Part shown: positions 1-8,220 of the stretch, in pieces
How the letters are laid out: every line of letters begins with the position of its first letter
Numbering within the stretch: the stretch's first letter is position 1
Origin: an uncultured Eubacterium sp.
GTDB taxonomy: Bacteria > Bacillota > Clostridia > Lachnospirales > Lachnospiraceae
Reading direction: 5' to 3'
Assembly: GCA_934316925.1 (NCBI GenBank)
Contig: CAKREC010000001.1
Coordinates: forward strand, 72,316 to 136,315
Length of the DNA: 64,000 nt
Position numbers and translations under genes: made by a program
The notes under the pieces: model-generated
What the model saw: only the letters and a program-made list of their open reading frames with translations
Told to the model about the DNA's origin: nothing
The model's database searches: none

Positions 1-538
1 GGATGATCGGGCATTTTCCTTTTGTTGCGATCTTCATGCTTCCTTCTTTAAATTCCAGCAGCGTGTCGGTGGCATTGCGGGTGCCTTCTGGCGCAATGTA
101 AATGGAATAACCTTCTTTTACCTGTGCAATGGCTTTCAGGATGATCTCCAGATTTTGTTTTACATTTCCACGATCCATGAAAAGACAGTTGAGAAAATAC
201 ATCCACTGTGCAACACAAGGCATTTTCTTGATTTCTTTTTTAGAAACAAAAGCGGTCTGGGTCGGTACCGTTGCATATGCCAGGATAATATCATAAAAAC
301 TTCGATGGTTGGCTGCATACATAACAGGCCGGTCGGTTGGGATCCGATCTCGTCCGACGATCGTTTTTTGGCAGCCGGAAACAAACATGACCAGATTGAA
401 GGCGCCTTTTACAATGATCTGGGCAACTTTGGCAGCTGCCATCGGGTTGATCTTGCGGATTATAAATTCGATCAGGTAGGCAGGAATACTCAATACTGCC
501 AGAATTACATAAAGAATTAAAATAATGATTGTTCGCAT
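1..538 (-). CDS. plsC: 1-acyl-glycerol-3-phosphate acyltransferase (PlsC family), 3' end outside window
   Basis: Membrane acyltransferase that would transfer a fatty acyl group to lysophosphatidic acid in phospholipid synthesis. The frame starts at the ATG whose first base is 538, with GGAG just upstream; it follows the stop of the upstream carboxypeptidase gene by 9 bp, so the two are probably co-transcribed. The N-terminal 30 residues are a hydrophobic helix. The family's catalytic NHxxxxD motif is seen as NHRSFYD (His78, Asp83) and the substrate-binding EGTR motif at residues 151-154. About 179 codons are visible; the C-terminus runs off the window. The exact acyl acceptor cannot be told from sequence. 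Confidence 0.85.
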   Translation of the reverse strand, partial: MRTIIILILYVILAVLSIPAYLIEFIIRKINPMAAAKVAQIIVKGAFNLVMFVSGCQKTIVGRDRIPTDRPVMYAANHRSFYDIILAYATVPTQTAFVSKKEIKKMPCVAQWMYFLNCLFMDRGNVKQNLEIILKAIAQVKEGYSIYIAPEGTRNATDTLLEFKEGSMKIATKGKCPII

Positions 539-547
539 AATGTTCTC

Positions 548-1432
548 CTATTCGTCTGATTTTTCATCATAGTCCAAGTGATCCGGATCTTCGACATCCA
601 CACTTGGTTTTTGCTTCACTTTGTCGCACTGGACACCGTAATACTCTTCGAGAGTCAGTTTGTGTTTGTAAAGATATGTAGCGGTAGTCACGCCTACATA
701 ACGGATATGCCAGGGTTCATAGTGATACCCGGTAATGGCCGATTTGCCCTTGGGGAAACGGATGATATAGCCGTATTTGTGGGCGTTTTTGGCGACCCAC
801 TTGCCCTCTTTGGTATTGCCAAATGCCTGGGACAGTGCGTTGTCGACGCAGGCGGCTGAAATATCGATCGTAAGACCGGATTGGTGCTCGCTGCTTCCCG
901 GTTTCGCGGAAAATGTATCGGTGGAGTCAGCTCCGTAAAGAGATACATTGCGCTGATAGATCTGTTTTTGCCGCTGATAGGATCGATATGCGGAAACTCC
1001 GTACAATATGATCTTGTCTTTTTTGGCTGCCTGGAACATCTTTTCCAGAGCTTTTGCTGCAGGCTTGCGCATCTTGCGCTTGTCACTTTGGTACGAAAAA
1101 CTAAAAGAAACCTTTGGCTCTACCAGATCTTTCGGAATATAGTTTGCCGGCAAAGGAAACTGGCGGTTCACTAAACAAGTAATGCTCCCTGGGATCGTGT
1201 CAACAGGAACAGTATTGGAGTTGTCCTGTATGGTAGACAAATCCTCAGGGAGCAGAGAATCGGTTTCTTCTATAGCATCTGTCAATACCGGATCCTGCGT
1301 AGCAGCAGATGCGCTGACGGCACCGGGACTGACAGTGGTTTTGTCGTTGGTTTTTTGGTTAGTACATCCAACAATACAAAGAAAAGAGCAAGTAAGCAAT
1401 ACAAACAGCAAAGAGTTTGATGCACGATTCAT
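548..1432 (-). CDS. VanY-type D-alanyl-D-alanine carboxypeptidase lipoprotein (peptidase M15B)
   Basis: Predicted cell-surface zinc peptidase that trims the terminal D-Ala of peptidoglycan stem peptides. A lipoprotein signal ends in IVGC (Cys23 from the start used here), followed by a Ser/Thr/Asp-rich spacer of about 70 residues. The M15 zinc site is visible as SEHQSG (His183), LTID (Asp190) and EPWH (Glu239, His242), and the family motif SAYRSYQRQ lies near residue 150. An ATG 12 bases further upstream is in frame, but GGAGAAG sits correctly only for the ATG at 1432. Housekeeping-type carboxypeptidase is more likely than a vancomycin resistance function, because no van regulatory or ligase genes are nearby. 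Confidence 0.85.
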   Translation of the reverse strand: MNRASNSLLFVLLTCSFLCIVGCTNQKTNDKTTVSPGAVSASAATQDPVLTDAIEETDSLLPEDLSTIQDNSNTVPVDTIPGSITCLVNRQFPLPANYIPKDLVEPKVSFSFSYQSDKRKMRKPAAKALEKMFQAAKKDKIILYGVSAYRSYQRQKQIYQRNVSLYGADSTDTFSAKPGSSEHQSGLTIDISAACVDNALSQAFGNTKEGKWVAKNAHKYGYIIRFPKGKSAITGYHYEPWHIRYVGVTTATYLYKHKLTLEEYYGVQCDKVKQKPSVDVEDPDHLDYDEKSDE

Positions 1433-1495
1433 AATCTTCTCCATAATGTGAAAAATAATATTCTATGTGCATTATACCCTTTCAATAGCCAAAAA

Positions 1496-1984
1496 TCAAT
1501 GTGTTTCAAACAGCCCTGGCTTGGTTTTGCGGATTGCGAAAAGCAAGAGCATACCAAGGATATAGCATGAAATCACTTCTCCGATTCCGACTGTCAACAT
1601 CAGATATGGCAATGCGCCCGGAGTTGCATATGCGTAACGAAGTACAAATGGTACGATGATCGTGTTCGCAGCGATTGGAGGCAATGGAACCAGCCATTTG
1701 TGTTTACGCAGTGCATAAGAACCAAGCGCACCCAGCAAAGTGGCAAATGTGCCGAATATAATATCAAGAGGGGCGCATCCGGTGATCAGATTGCTGATAA
1801 GACAGCCAATGGTAAGACCAGGGATTGCCGCCGGTGTAAAGGCGGGAAGAATAGTAAGAGCTTCTGAAATACGCACTTGGATTGCTCCACTGGCAAGATT
1901 AAATGCGTTAATAAAGATTGTCAAAACGACATAAAGAGCAGCGATCATAGCTGCCTGACATGTAAATAGTACTTTTTTATTCAT
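1496..1984 (-). CDS. queT: QueT family queuosine-precursor transporter (ECF S component)
   Basis: Small integral membrane protein of 162 residues with five to six hydrophobic helices. It matches the QueT family, the substrate-binding subunit of an energy-coupling factor transporter for the queuosine precursor preQ1. Family-like features are the N-terminal QAAMIAALYVVLT stretch and the QVRISEALTILP segment. AAGGAGA lies upstream of the ATG and is inside a preQ1-I-like RNA fold, which supports the substrate assignment. The shared ECF ATPase and T subunits are not in this window. It follows the TSCPD gene on the same strand. Confidence 0.85.
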   Translation of the reverse strand: MNKKVLFTCQAAMIAALYVVLTIFINAFNLASGAIQVRISEALTILPAFTPAAIPGLTIGCLISNLITGCAPLDIIFGTFATLLGALGSYALRKHKWLVPLPPIAANTIIVPFVLRYAYATPGALPYLMLTVGIGEVISCYILGMLLLFAIRKTKPGLFETH

Positions 1985-1991
1985 CTGTGAT

Positions 1992-2033
1992 CTCCTTAGT
2001 TTTGTTTAGTGAGTGGATGGTTTCGAACACTCA
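1992..2033 (-). promoter_or_regulatory. Probable preQ1-I riboswitch overlapping the queT ribosome site
   Basis: Read on the minus strand, GAGTG (2011-2015 complement) and CACTC (2028-2032 complement) form a 5-bp stem around a 12-nt loop beginning TTCG. This is followed by the A-rich tail ACTAAACAAAACTAAGGAG, which ends in the Shine-Dalgarno sequence. This arrangement (short stem, loop, A-rich tail folding back into the loop, SD sequestered) is the known class I preQ1 aptamer design. Placement directly upstream of a queT gene is the expected context. The loop sequence is not a perfect consensus match. Confidence 0.6.
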
Positions 2034-2056
2034 TGGCAAAATATGCCGGGCTTCCT

Positions 2057-2317
2057 TTACTGTGCCAAGGAAGCCTCGTAAGCTTTGCGAACAGCAATCG
2101 AGAGCTGGTCCGGACAGGAAGTGCCTTTAAAACCGCACTGGATTCCGCCAAGACGACGCTGGATCTCTTCGACGGTCATACCGTCTACCAGAGAACAGAT
2201 TCCCTTCAAGTTGCCGTTGCAACCACCTTCAAATTTTACGTTAGATACGATATTCCCTTTGATCTCAAGAGTGATCTTCTGGGAACAGGTTCCGCTTGTT
2301 TTATATGTGTACTGCAT
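2057..2317 (-). CDS. TSCPD domain protein, TIGR03905-like
   Basis: Small 86-residue protein built from one TSCPD domain, a fold also found at the C-terminus of some ribonucleotide reductases. Cysteines are spaced as in the family: SGTCSQ near residue 10, GGCNGN near 32, GICS near 40, QCGFKGTSCPDQL near 60-72. They suggest metal or redox binding, though the function of the stand-alone protein is not known. GGAGC-type ribosome site precedes the ATG. It lies upstream of queT on the same strand; a shared function with queuosine uptake is not established. Confidence 0.8.
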   Translation of the reverse strand: MQYTYKTSGTCSQKITLEIKGNIVSNVKFEGGCNGNLKGICSLVDGMTVEEIQRRLGGIQCGFKGTSCPDQLSIAVRKAYEASLAQ

Positions 2318-2361
2318 AGTATTGCTCCTTTCCTCGACTTATCATTGTAACGAAAAATAGC

Positions 2362-2390
2362 TTGTTTGTCAAAAGTTTTCCGTGTATAAT
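2362..2390 (+). promoter_or_regulatory. Promoter for the CCA-adding enzyme gene
   Basis: TTGTTT (2362-2367) and TATAAT (2385-2390) with a 17-base spacer form a good sigma-A-type promoter. The -10 ends only 7 bases before the ATG at 2398, so transcription would begin at or within a base or two of the start codon. Confidence 0.6.
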
Positions 2391-2397
2391 TATGAAT

Positions 2398-3807
2398 ATG
2401 AAGATACCAGATAATGTTAAAACAATTATCGAGACGCTGGAAGAAAAGGGTTTCGAGGCATATGCAGTCGGTGGCTGTGTGAGAGATTCCCTGTTGGGAC
2501 GCACGCCTGGTGACTGGGATATTACGACATCTGCGAGACCGGAGCAGGTAAAGGCTCTGTTTCCCCGCACGATTGATACCGGCATTGCTCACGGCACGGT
2601 TACGATCATGATCGGAAAAGAAGGTTATGAGATCACGACTTACCGGACCGAGAGTGATTATCAGGATCACCGGCATCCGGATAAGGTGGAATTTACGCCG
2701 AATCTGGTGGAGGATCTGAAGCGGCGGGATTTTACGATCAATGCGATGGCGTTCAATGAAAAGAAAGGCATTGTGGATCTGTTCCATGGGATAGATGATC
2801 TACAGAAAAAATGTATTCGCTGTGTAGGAGATCCTGTGGAGCGCTTCGATGAGGATGCTTTGCGTATGTTGCGAGGGGTTCGGTTTGCCGGACAGCTGCA
2901 GTTCCAGATGGATGAGGCAACCAGAGCGGCGATCGTGCAAAAGGCGGACACGCTGGTCAATGTCAGTGCAGAGCGTATTTGTACTGAGTTGACAAAGTTG
3001 TTGGTGTCAGACGGATCTGATCGGTTATTGCTGGCTGTTGACACGGGTCTTACGCCATATTTTTTGCCGGAACTGGATCGCATGCTCGGCACGCCACAGC
3101 AGAATCCACACCACTGTTACGATGTGGGACATCACAGTATGGAAGCGGTACGGCAGATCAACCGGTTGTGGAAAGAGCGGGAGCTTGATCTGCATTTTTC
3201 CCATAAGGAGCATGTGGCGCTTGTTTACGGTGCGCTGCTTCACGACGTGGCAAAGCCGGATTGCAAGACGACGGATGAACAAGGCATCGATCATTTTTAT
3301 GGTCATGATGAACAGGGAGCGAAAAAAGCAGGAAAGATCTTGAAACGGTTGAAATTTGACAACGACACGATTTCCAAGGTTACCCGGATGATCGCGTTTC
3401 ATGACCGCCGTCACGAAGGATGTTATGAAGCCGGACATTATTCCCCGAAGGGCAAGAAGGCGATGAGAAGACTCATCAACCAGGCGGGAAGTGATGTGAT
3501 GCCACTTTTGTTTTTACTGCAAGAGGCAGACCTGCTTGCACAGAGTGAGTATCATCAACAGGAAAAATTAGACAAGCTGGCAGCAGGACGGCGTTGCTAT
3601 GAGGAGATTGTGACAGCAGGAGACGCTGTGACCGTGAAAGATCTGGTGATCGGCGGCAGAGAACTCATGGAACTGGGCGTTCGAAAAGGCCCGGAGATTG
3701 GGGAGATTTTGAAAAAATTACTGGATCTTGTTATGGAGGATCCGACACAGAACACGAGAGAAGTATTGCAAGAACAGGTACGCGTGTTTTTGCGGAATGG
3801 AGATTGA
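2398..3807 (+). CDS. cca: CCA tRNA nucleotidyltransferase with HD domain
   Basis: Adds or repairs the 3' CCA end of tRNAs. The nucleotidyltransferase head carries GGCVRDSLLG, the metal-binding GDWDITT and RRDFTINAMA motifs in the first 120 residues, then the RMLRGVRFA element of the family. A C-terminal HD phosphohydrolase domain follows, with LLHDVAKP near residue 290. I chose the ATG at 2398; ATGs at 2392 and an open frame to 2362 also exist, but 2362-2390 is better read as the promoter and no ribosome site precedes any of these starts. About 469 residues, normal for the clostridial HD-containing form. A 50-residue ORF follows after one base. Confidence 0.9.
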   Translation: MKIPDNVKTIIETLEEKGFEAYAVGGCVRDSLLGRTPGDWDITTSARPEQVKALFPRTIDTGIAHGTVTIMIGKEGYEITTYRTESDYQDHRHPDKVEFTPNLVEDLKRRDFTINAMAFNEKKGIVDLFHGIDDLQKKCIRCVGDPVERFDEDALRMLRGVRFAGQLQFQMDEATRAAIVQKADTLVNVSAERICTELTKLLVSDGSDRLLLAVDTGLTPYFLPELDRMLGTPQQNPHHCYDVGHHSMEAVRQINRLWKERELDLHFSHKEHVALVYGALLHDVAKPDCKTTDEQGIDHFYGHDEQGAKKAGKILKRLKFDNDTISKVTRMIAFHDRRHEGCYEAGHYSPKGKKAMRRLINQAGSDVMPLLFLLQEADLLAQSEYHQQEKLDKLAAGRRCYEEIVTAGDAVTVKDLVIGGRELMELGVRKGPEIGEILKKLLDLVMEDPTQNTREVLQEQVRVFLRNGD

Positions 3808-3808
3808 T

Positions 3809-3961
3809 ATGGAACAATTTTTTACCGATGATGATCTGGCGGGGCTGTTTGCAGAGCTGGATGCGATAGAGGAAGTTCTGGAAGAGGCAGAAGAGGACGA
3901 GGAGATGGCGGCGTCGAACAGACGATACGAAGAGATCATCAGAAAACACCAGAATGACTAA
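3809..3961 (+). CDS. Small acidic protein of 50 residues, unknown
   Basis: A short frame begins one base after the cca stop codon, with GGAG six bases upstream, so translation is probably coupled to cca. The product is very acidic in the middle (runs of Glu and Asp around residues 15-32) and likely one or two amphipathic helices. No family recognised. A terminator hairpin begins immediately after its stop, which makes it the last gene of the cca transcript. Confidence 0.55.
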   Translation: MEQFFTDDDLAGLFAELDAIEEVLEEAEEDEEMAASNRRYEEIIRKHQND

Positions 3962-3966
3962 AAAAA

Positions 3967-4016
3967 GGATGCACAGAGGTAGTCGATTTCAAAGACTACA
4001 ACTTGCATCCTTTTTT
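3967..4016. terminator. Bidirectional rho-independent terminator
   Basis: GGATGCA (3967-3973) pairs with TGCATCC (4004-4010), with an inner GTAGTC/GACTAC stem. The hairpin is flanked by A6 on one side and T6 on the other, so it can end both the cca transcript and the convergent gene at 4030. Confidence 0.85.
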
Positions 4017-4029
4017 ATGATTATTTCGT

Positions 4030-5196
4030 TCAGCTTTTTATATAGTAGATACAGGAATCAAGGGCGGTTGAAGTGTTGATGACCCAGCCGCCGTTCTGGT
4101 AGTGGAAAGTCGTGGTAAAAAGAGAACTGCCGTTGGTAGAGCGAAGTTGTTCGCCACTGTCGGCACTGGTCACGACCGCACTGGAAGCAGTGTATTCCAC
4201 ATTGGTTTTCACATTGAGCGCATAGCAGCCATCTTCTGCGTAAGTGGAAGTGATATCATTTTCAAATGTATTGAATGTGACTCCGTTCAGATGATTTTGC
4301 GATTGTATGTTGTTCTGGATCAAAGTGCTGTATGCCTGACGACACGTTTCCTTTGTACTGTCTTCAAAAGGAAACTTCTCTGCCAGCTTGTTGAAATCTT
4401 CTTCTTCCAGACCGTAGGTGTAGATCGCACGCACAAAATTTTGTGCAACACTCGCAAGCTGCTGTTTGGTTTTTTCGGACGCTTTGAGCATGCTGGATGT
4501 GATGCTGTAAATTGCCTGATCCGAGTAATCTTTTGCCGAGAGATTTACGGTGGTTTGGAACGAATCAAATCCGTCGACCGAAACTTCTACCGTGTGTTCT
4601 CCTATAAATAAATTGCCAATGGAAAACTTCATCGTTCCGGATTCGCTTCCCTCGCCGGAGGCGTTTAAGGCAATGCCATCCAGGGATACGGCAGCATCTT
4701 TGGGAGCCTGGATATAACAGTTCTTTGCTAAAAATTCAGTGGTGTCAATCTCCCAGTGAGGGAAAAACAAAAAGTCTTTCTTTTCGCCTGGGGTCAGGAT
4801 CAGATCCTGGGTGTAAGGATTGCCATGAGTGTTATTCCAATACTCAATATGGTATTGATATTTTTCCTTGGAGTCCTCATATTTGGTCAATCCGTAGGTG
4901 GATAATGTACTGAATTTGTGACATTCTTCCAGGGATTGTTTGAATTTATCCGGTGTCAGGAAATCGGATTCATTAAATGCTAATATTTCAAAAAGAGAAT
5001 TCGTATCCTTTGCCATGAATGCAGAAATATATCGGTCAGCCAGATTGTCCGGATTGGTCTGTTTTTTGGCTACAATGAAAAAAACGATCAACACGATCAC
5101 CAGAAGGATAAGCAGAGCAATGATCACCTTGCCGGCAGTGGGAATTTTTTTCTTTTTCTTCTTTGCCGGTTTCTGCTGCATATTAGTTTCTTCCAC
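4030..5196 (-). CDS. Membrane-anchored extracellular protein, unknown
   Basis: 388-residue protein with a GTG start preceded by GAGGGGA. After a lysine-rich cytoplasmic tail there is one transmembrane helix at about residues 18-45, and the rest should face outside. Residues near 165-220 resemble a PEGA-like or TcaA-like beta domain (SLDGIALNASGEG, then GEHTVEVSVDGFDSF). The remainder has two alpha/beta regions of the kind seen in secreted Firmicutes proteins of unknown role. It is alone on its strand between two terminator-like boundaries. No enzyme motif was seen; a cell-wall or sensing role is only a guess. Confidence 0.7.
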   Translation of the reverse strand: MEETNMQQKPAKKKKKKIPTAGKVIIALLILLVIVLIVFFIVAKKQTNPDNLADRYISAFMAKDTNSLFEILAFNESDFLTPDKFKQSLEECHKFSTLSTYGLTKYEDSKEKYQYHIEYWNNTHGNPYTQDLILTPGEKKDFLFFPHWEIDTTEFLAKNCYIQAPKDAAVSLDGIALNASGEGSESGTMKFSIGNLFIGEHTVEVSVDGFDSFQTTVNLSAKDYSDQAIYSITSSMLKASEKTKQQLASVAQNFVRAIYTYGLEEEDFNKLAEKFPFEDSTKETCRQAYSTLIQNNIQSQNHLNGVTFNTFENDITSTYAEDGCYALNVKTNVEYTASSAVVTSADSGEQLRSTNGSSLFTTTFHYQNGGWVINTSTALDSCIYYIKS

Positions 5197-5288
5197 GATA
5201 AGTCCCCTCGATTCTAAAATCTAATGATTTTCTACAATTTTTCTTCAAATATAAAAAGAAGTATAGCAATATCCCTTTGAAAAAGCAA

Positions 5289-7037
5289 TCAGTTTTTGCA
5301 GAGAAAAACGCTTTTGTAATCTGGTAAATATTTTTCAATTACAGAGAAAGAAGCGGGGCCGACAGACAACAGGTATTGATGAAAATCACGCTCGTTATAA
5401 GAAGCCCCCAGATTTTTCTTCATGGTGTCTTTCACATGGAGTATTTCCAAATATCCGCATGTATAACGGAGATAATTCGCCGGCTCATCGATGATGGTTT
5501 CATAAAGATTCTGAATACTCTCTTTTTGCTTGATCCCATATGTCGATAAGAATCTGGTCAGTTCCGAAATATCCCAGCCGTCATAGTGAATCCCCACATC
5601 GCAAAGGCCATAGATACATAGGGACATGATCTGATTCTGCTGCAACAGATCGATTTCTTCTGCACTAAGCCCCGTATACTGATAACTGTAAATCTCAGCA
5701 TATGTGCCGTAACCTTCGGAGTATCCCGGATAAGATAACAATTGGCGGATCGGGTGGGGATTTTGCGAGGCAAAATAACAGGTCTGGTATAAATGCCCCG
5801 GATACCCTTCGTGAGCCAGTGTTGTAAAGAGAGAGGAACTGCTGGTATATGCCGGATTCAGATAGATAACATTCTGATAAATATCATCGATCGGAGGTGT
5901 AAGGTAAAAGGCCGGGCTGAGATAGTTTTCCAGGGAAGAAGGGATGTATTCGATATGATGCACAAATGAGCTGCCATTTGACGGAGTGAGAGAGGGAAAG
6001 TCTTTTTTCATCTCTTTTTCCAGATGCGCCAGGATTTCTTCCGGTTGGTGAAAAAAGGTTGTATAGCGCTGGCAACGTGAAAACAGAGAGGGGTTTTCCT
6101 TGGCGTAGGTCGCCAGACGATGCCGCGCCGTCGTCAGACGCTGCTGCATATCGGTTACAAGCTGGGCGAGTGGTCGAGAGGCACCGGTCGATTCCTGCAC
6201 CAGTTGTTGATAATACGCTTTCCCTTGTGGATAGTGACACAGATTCCCCTGGGACACCGCTGTTTTTTCTAATATATTAAGTTGCTGTATGAGTGAGCGG
6301 TAAGCCGGGATCACCTGATCGTTGACAGCAGACTGCACTTGTTTTTGATATGCCGTTTTTTCCTGAGTAGTTAAAAAATTCATATTTTTGGTGGCATCTG
6401 CAAACGCAGACGTTAGGATGGTTTCGCCGTGTCCATTTAAAAATTCTTCACATTGGGAACAGATACGCTGGATGCTGCCTTTTGACAGCCCGTGTGACCG
6501 TTTTTGGTTTTCGGTTTCCACATTTAGAAGACTTTGAAAGTAAGAGGGGAGTGTATGTAACAATGCCAGATATTGCTCCACATCATTTTTGTCCTGAAAC
6601 CGGAATTCACTAAGGAGAACCGGCAACTGAGCCTGTATGCCGGTAGTAGGAGAAAAACCGCGGAAAAAAACGGTGTATCTTGAAGATGCCAGTTCAGTTT
6701 CAAAGTAGTCTTTGAGCACATCATATAGAACCTGGTCGGAGATTGAAAAATGGTCGCTTTTACAGTGTTCGAGCTTTGACAACTGATTTTCGTAGAGAGC
6801 AGAATTTTGTTCCAGATCAGAATACTGGAACGAGGGAAACCCGGAGGGAAGCTGTTTGACTGCATAATTTTCCGGGGATGAAACCGTGTAGTTCAGTGTC
6901 AGAGAGTCAGAGGAGATTTCCTGTATAAAAAGTTCATCCGCAAAATCAGACAGCTGGGTGGATGCGTGTCTGCTGCAGCTACACAAAAGAAGTGAGGCAA
7001 GCAGGATCGGAAGCAGAAAAAAGCGTTTTTGATCCAT
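5289..7037 (-). CDS. DUF885 family lipoprotein, putative metallopeptidase-like
   Basis: 582-residue exported protein. The signal peptide ends in LLCSCS, giving a lipid-modified cysteine, and the ATG at 7037 has AAGGAGG at ideal distance, so the longer frame to 7073 is not used. The DUF885 hallmark HEGYPGH occurs at about residue 410 (LAHEGYPGHLYQ); its HExxxxH arrangement is usually interpreted as a metal site. Family members are thought to be peptidases or esterases, but the substrate is not known. It is divergent from the CotS-like gene. Confidence 0.8.
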   Translation of the reverse strand: MDQKRFFLLPILLASLLLCSCSRHASTQLSDFADELFIQEISSDSLTLNYTVSSPENYAVKQLPSGFPSFQYSDLEQNSALYENQLSKLEHCKSDHFSISDQVLYDVLKDYFETELASSRYTVFFRGFSPTTGIQAQLPVLLSEFRFQDKNDVEQYLALLHTLPSYFQSLLNVETENQKRSHGLSKGSIQRICSQCEEFLNGHGETILTSAFADATKNMNFLTTQEKTAYQKQVQSAVNDQVIPAYRSLIQQLNILEKTAVSQGNLCHYPQGKAYYQQLVQESTGASRPLAQLVTDMQQRLTTARHRLATYAKENPSLFSRCQRYTTFFHQPEEILAHLEKEMKKDFPSLTPSNGSSFVHHIEYIPSSLENYLSPAFYLTPPIDDIYQNVIYLNPAYTSSSSLFTTLAHEGYPGHLYQTCYFASQNPHPIRQLLSYPGYSEGYGTYAEIYSYQYTGLSAEEIDLLQQNQIMSLCIYGLCDVGIHYDGWDISELTRFLSTYGIKQKESIQNLYETIIDEPANYLRYTCGYLEILHVKDTMKKNLGASYNERDFHQYLLSVGPASFSVIEKYLPDYKSVFLCKN

Positions 7038-7168
7038 GGGATCCTCCTTGAAATAAAACCCAATTTGGTTCATATGTATGAAGAAATATTACGCATTATG
7101 CGTGCATAAATCATTCAAAAAAACATAGAATTTAAGGCAGATGACAAATCAGGAAAGGATGTGGCGTT

Positions 7169-8143
7169 GTGGAGGATAAGGTGGAGTTAGTGCTGGAGAA
7201 ATACGATTTTCAGGTAAAAAATCGCTTTCGCGCCAGAGGGGCACTGTTGTTTGACACCGATCAGGGACCGAAACTGTTGCGGGAATATGAGGAACTTGGC
7301 AATCATTTTATGTGGGAAAATGAGATAAAGGAGCGGATCGTACAGCGTGGCTCGCTGCTGGTAGATCGTGTCACCGCCAACCGGGAAGGGGAGGTGGTAA
7401 GCCAGCTGGAAACGGGAGAAAAATTTGTAGTATATGATTGGTATGTGGGAGATTCGCTGGATTATCACAGTGAAAAACAGTTAGAACAGGCAGGGGAAAA
7501 TCTGGCAGATCTGCACGACAATATGAAGAATATGACAGAAGAGCCGGTGGCACTGAGGGAGTCGCTGATCGCAGGGTACGAGCGACGGAACCGGGAGCTG
7601 AAACGGGTGTATCATTTCATGAGGGATAAACGCAGAAAAAGTGATTTTGAATTGTATTCGCTGGCGTATTTTCCGACTTTTTATGAGAAGGCACAGAATG
7701 TTTTAAAGAAAATGCAGGAGTCTGCGTATCTGGTCACAGCGGGAGCGTATAGTGCCGATGTCCGTCATGGGGCGTACAATTATCATAATATTATATTTAC
7801 TAGACGGGGGATCGCAACAACGGACTTTACCAGTGCAGAATATGGCATGCAGATATTGGATCTCGCGTATTTTATGAGAAAAGTAATGGAAAAAAATAAT
7901 TGGAATGGAGCAAAAGGCAGAGCGATCCTTCGGGGGTATGAAAAGAAACGGATGTTGTGTGTGCAGGAGAAAGAGGCACTTTTGCTGATACTTCAATATC
8001 CGGCCAAGTACCACAAGCTTATGAGTCAGTACATGAACGGAAAGAAAACATGGATTTCTGATAAGAAAATGGAGAAGCTGTTGAAGGTGTGGAATCAGGA
8101 GCAGGAAAAGGACTTGTTTTTGAGTGATTTTTGCACGAAGTGA
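7169..8143 (+). CDS. CotS-family spore coat protein / kinase-like fold, probably inactive
   Basis: 324-residue protein with the aminoglycoside-phosphotransferase-like kinase fold found in CotS and related spore coat proteins. The catalytic-loop equivalent reads HGAYNYHN near residues 199-206, where active relatives have HGD, so the catalytic aspartate is replaced by alanine; the later DF(T) metal motif is kept as TTDFTSAEYG. A structural coat role fits this better than phosphotransfer. The frame has a GTG at 7169; a second GTG at 7181 has the better ribosome site (GGAGG, 5 bases away) and may be the true start. The presence of such a gene supports a spore-forming host. Confidence 0.75.
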   Translation: MEDKVELVLEKYDFQVKNRFRARGALLFDTDQGPKLLREYEELGNHFMWENEIKERIVQRGSLLVDRVTANREGEVVSQLETGEKFVVYDWYVGDSLDYHSEKQLEQAGENLADLHDNMKNMTEEPVALRESLIAGYERRNRELKRVYHFMRDKRRKSDFELYSLAYFPTFYEKAQNVLKKMQESAYLVTAGAYSADVRHGAYNYHNIIFTRRGIATTDFTSAEYGMQILDLAYFMRKVMEKNNWNGAKGRAILRGYEKKRMLCVQEKEALLLILQYPAKYHKLMSQYMNGKKTWISDKKMEKLLKVWNQEQEKDLFLSDFCTK

Positions 8144-8178
8144 TAAGAATTGGTCTGGTCTTTTCAGGGGGATTATGG

Positions 8179-8184
8179 TACAAT
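8179..8184 (+). promoter_or_regulatory. Possible extended -10 promoter for PEGA lipoprotein
   Basis: TGGTACAAT (8176-8184) is an extended -10 element about 35 bases before the ATG at 8221. No convincing -35 was found, so support is modest. Confidence 0.35.
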
Positions 8185-8220
8185 AAAAGTCCACAAATGA
8201 GTGAAATGGCAGGTGTTGAT

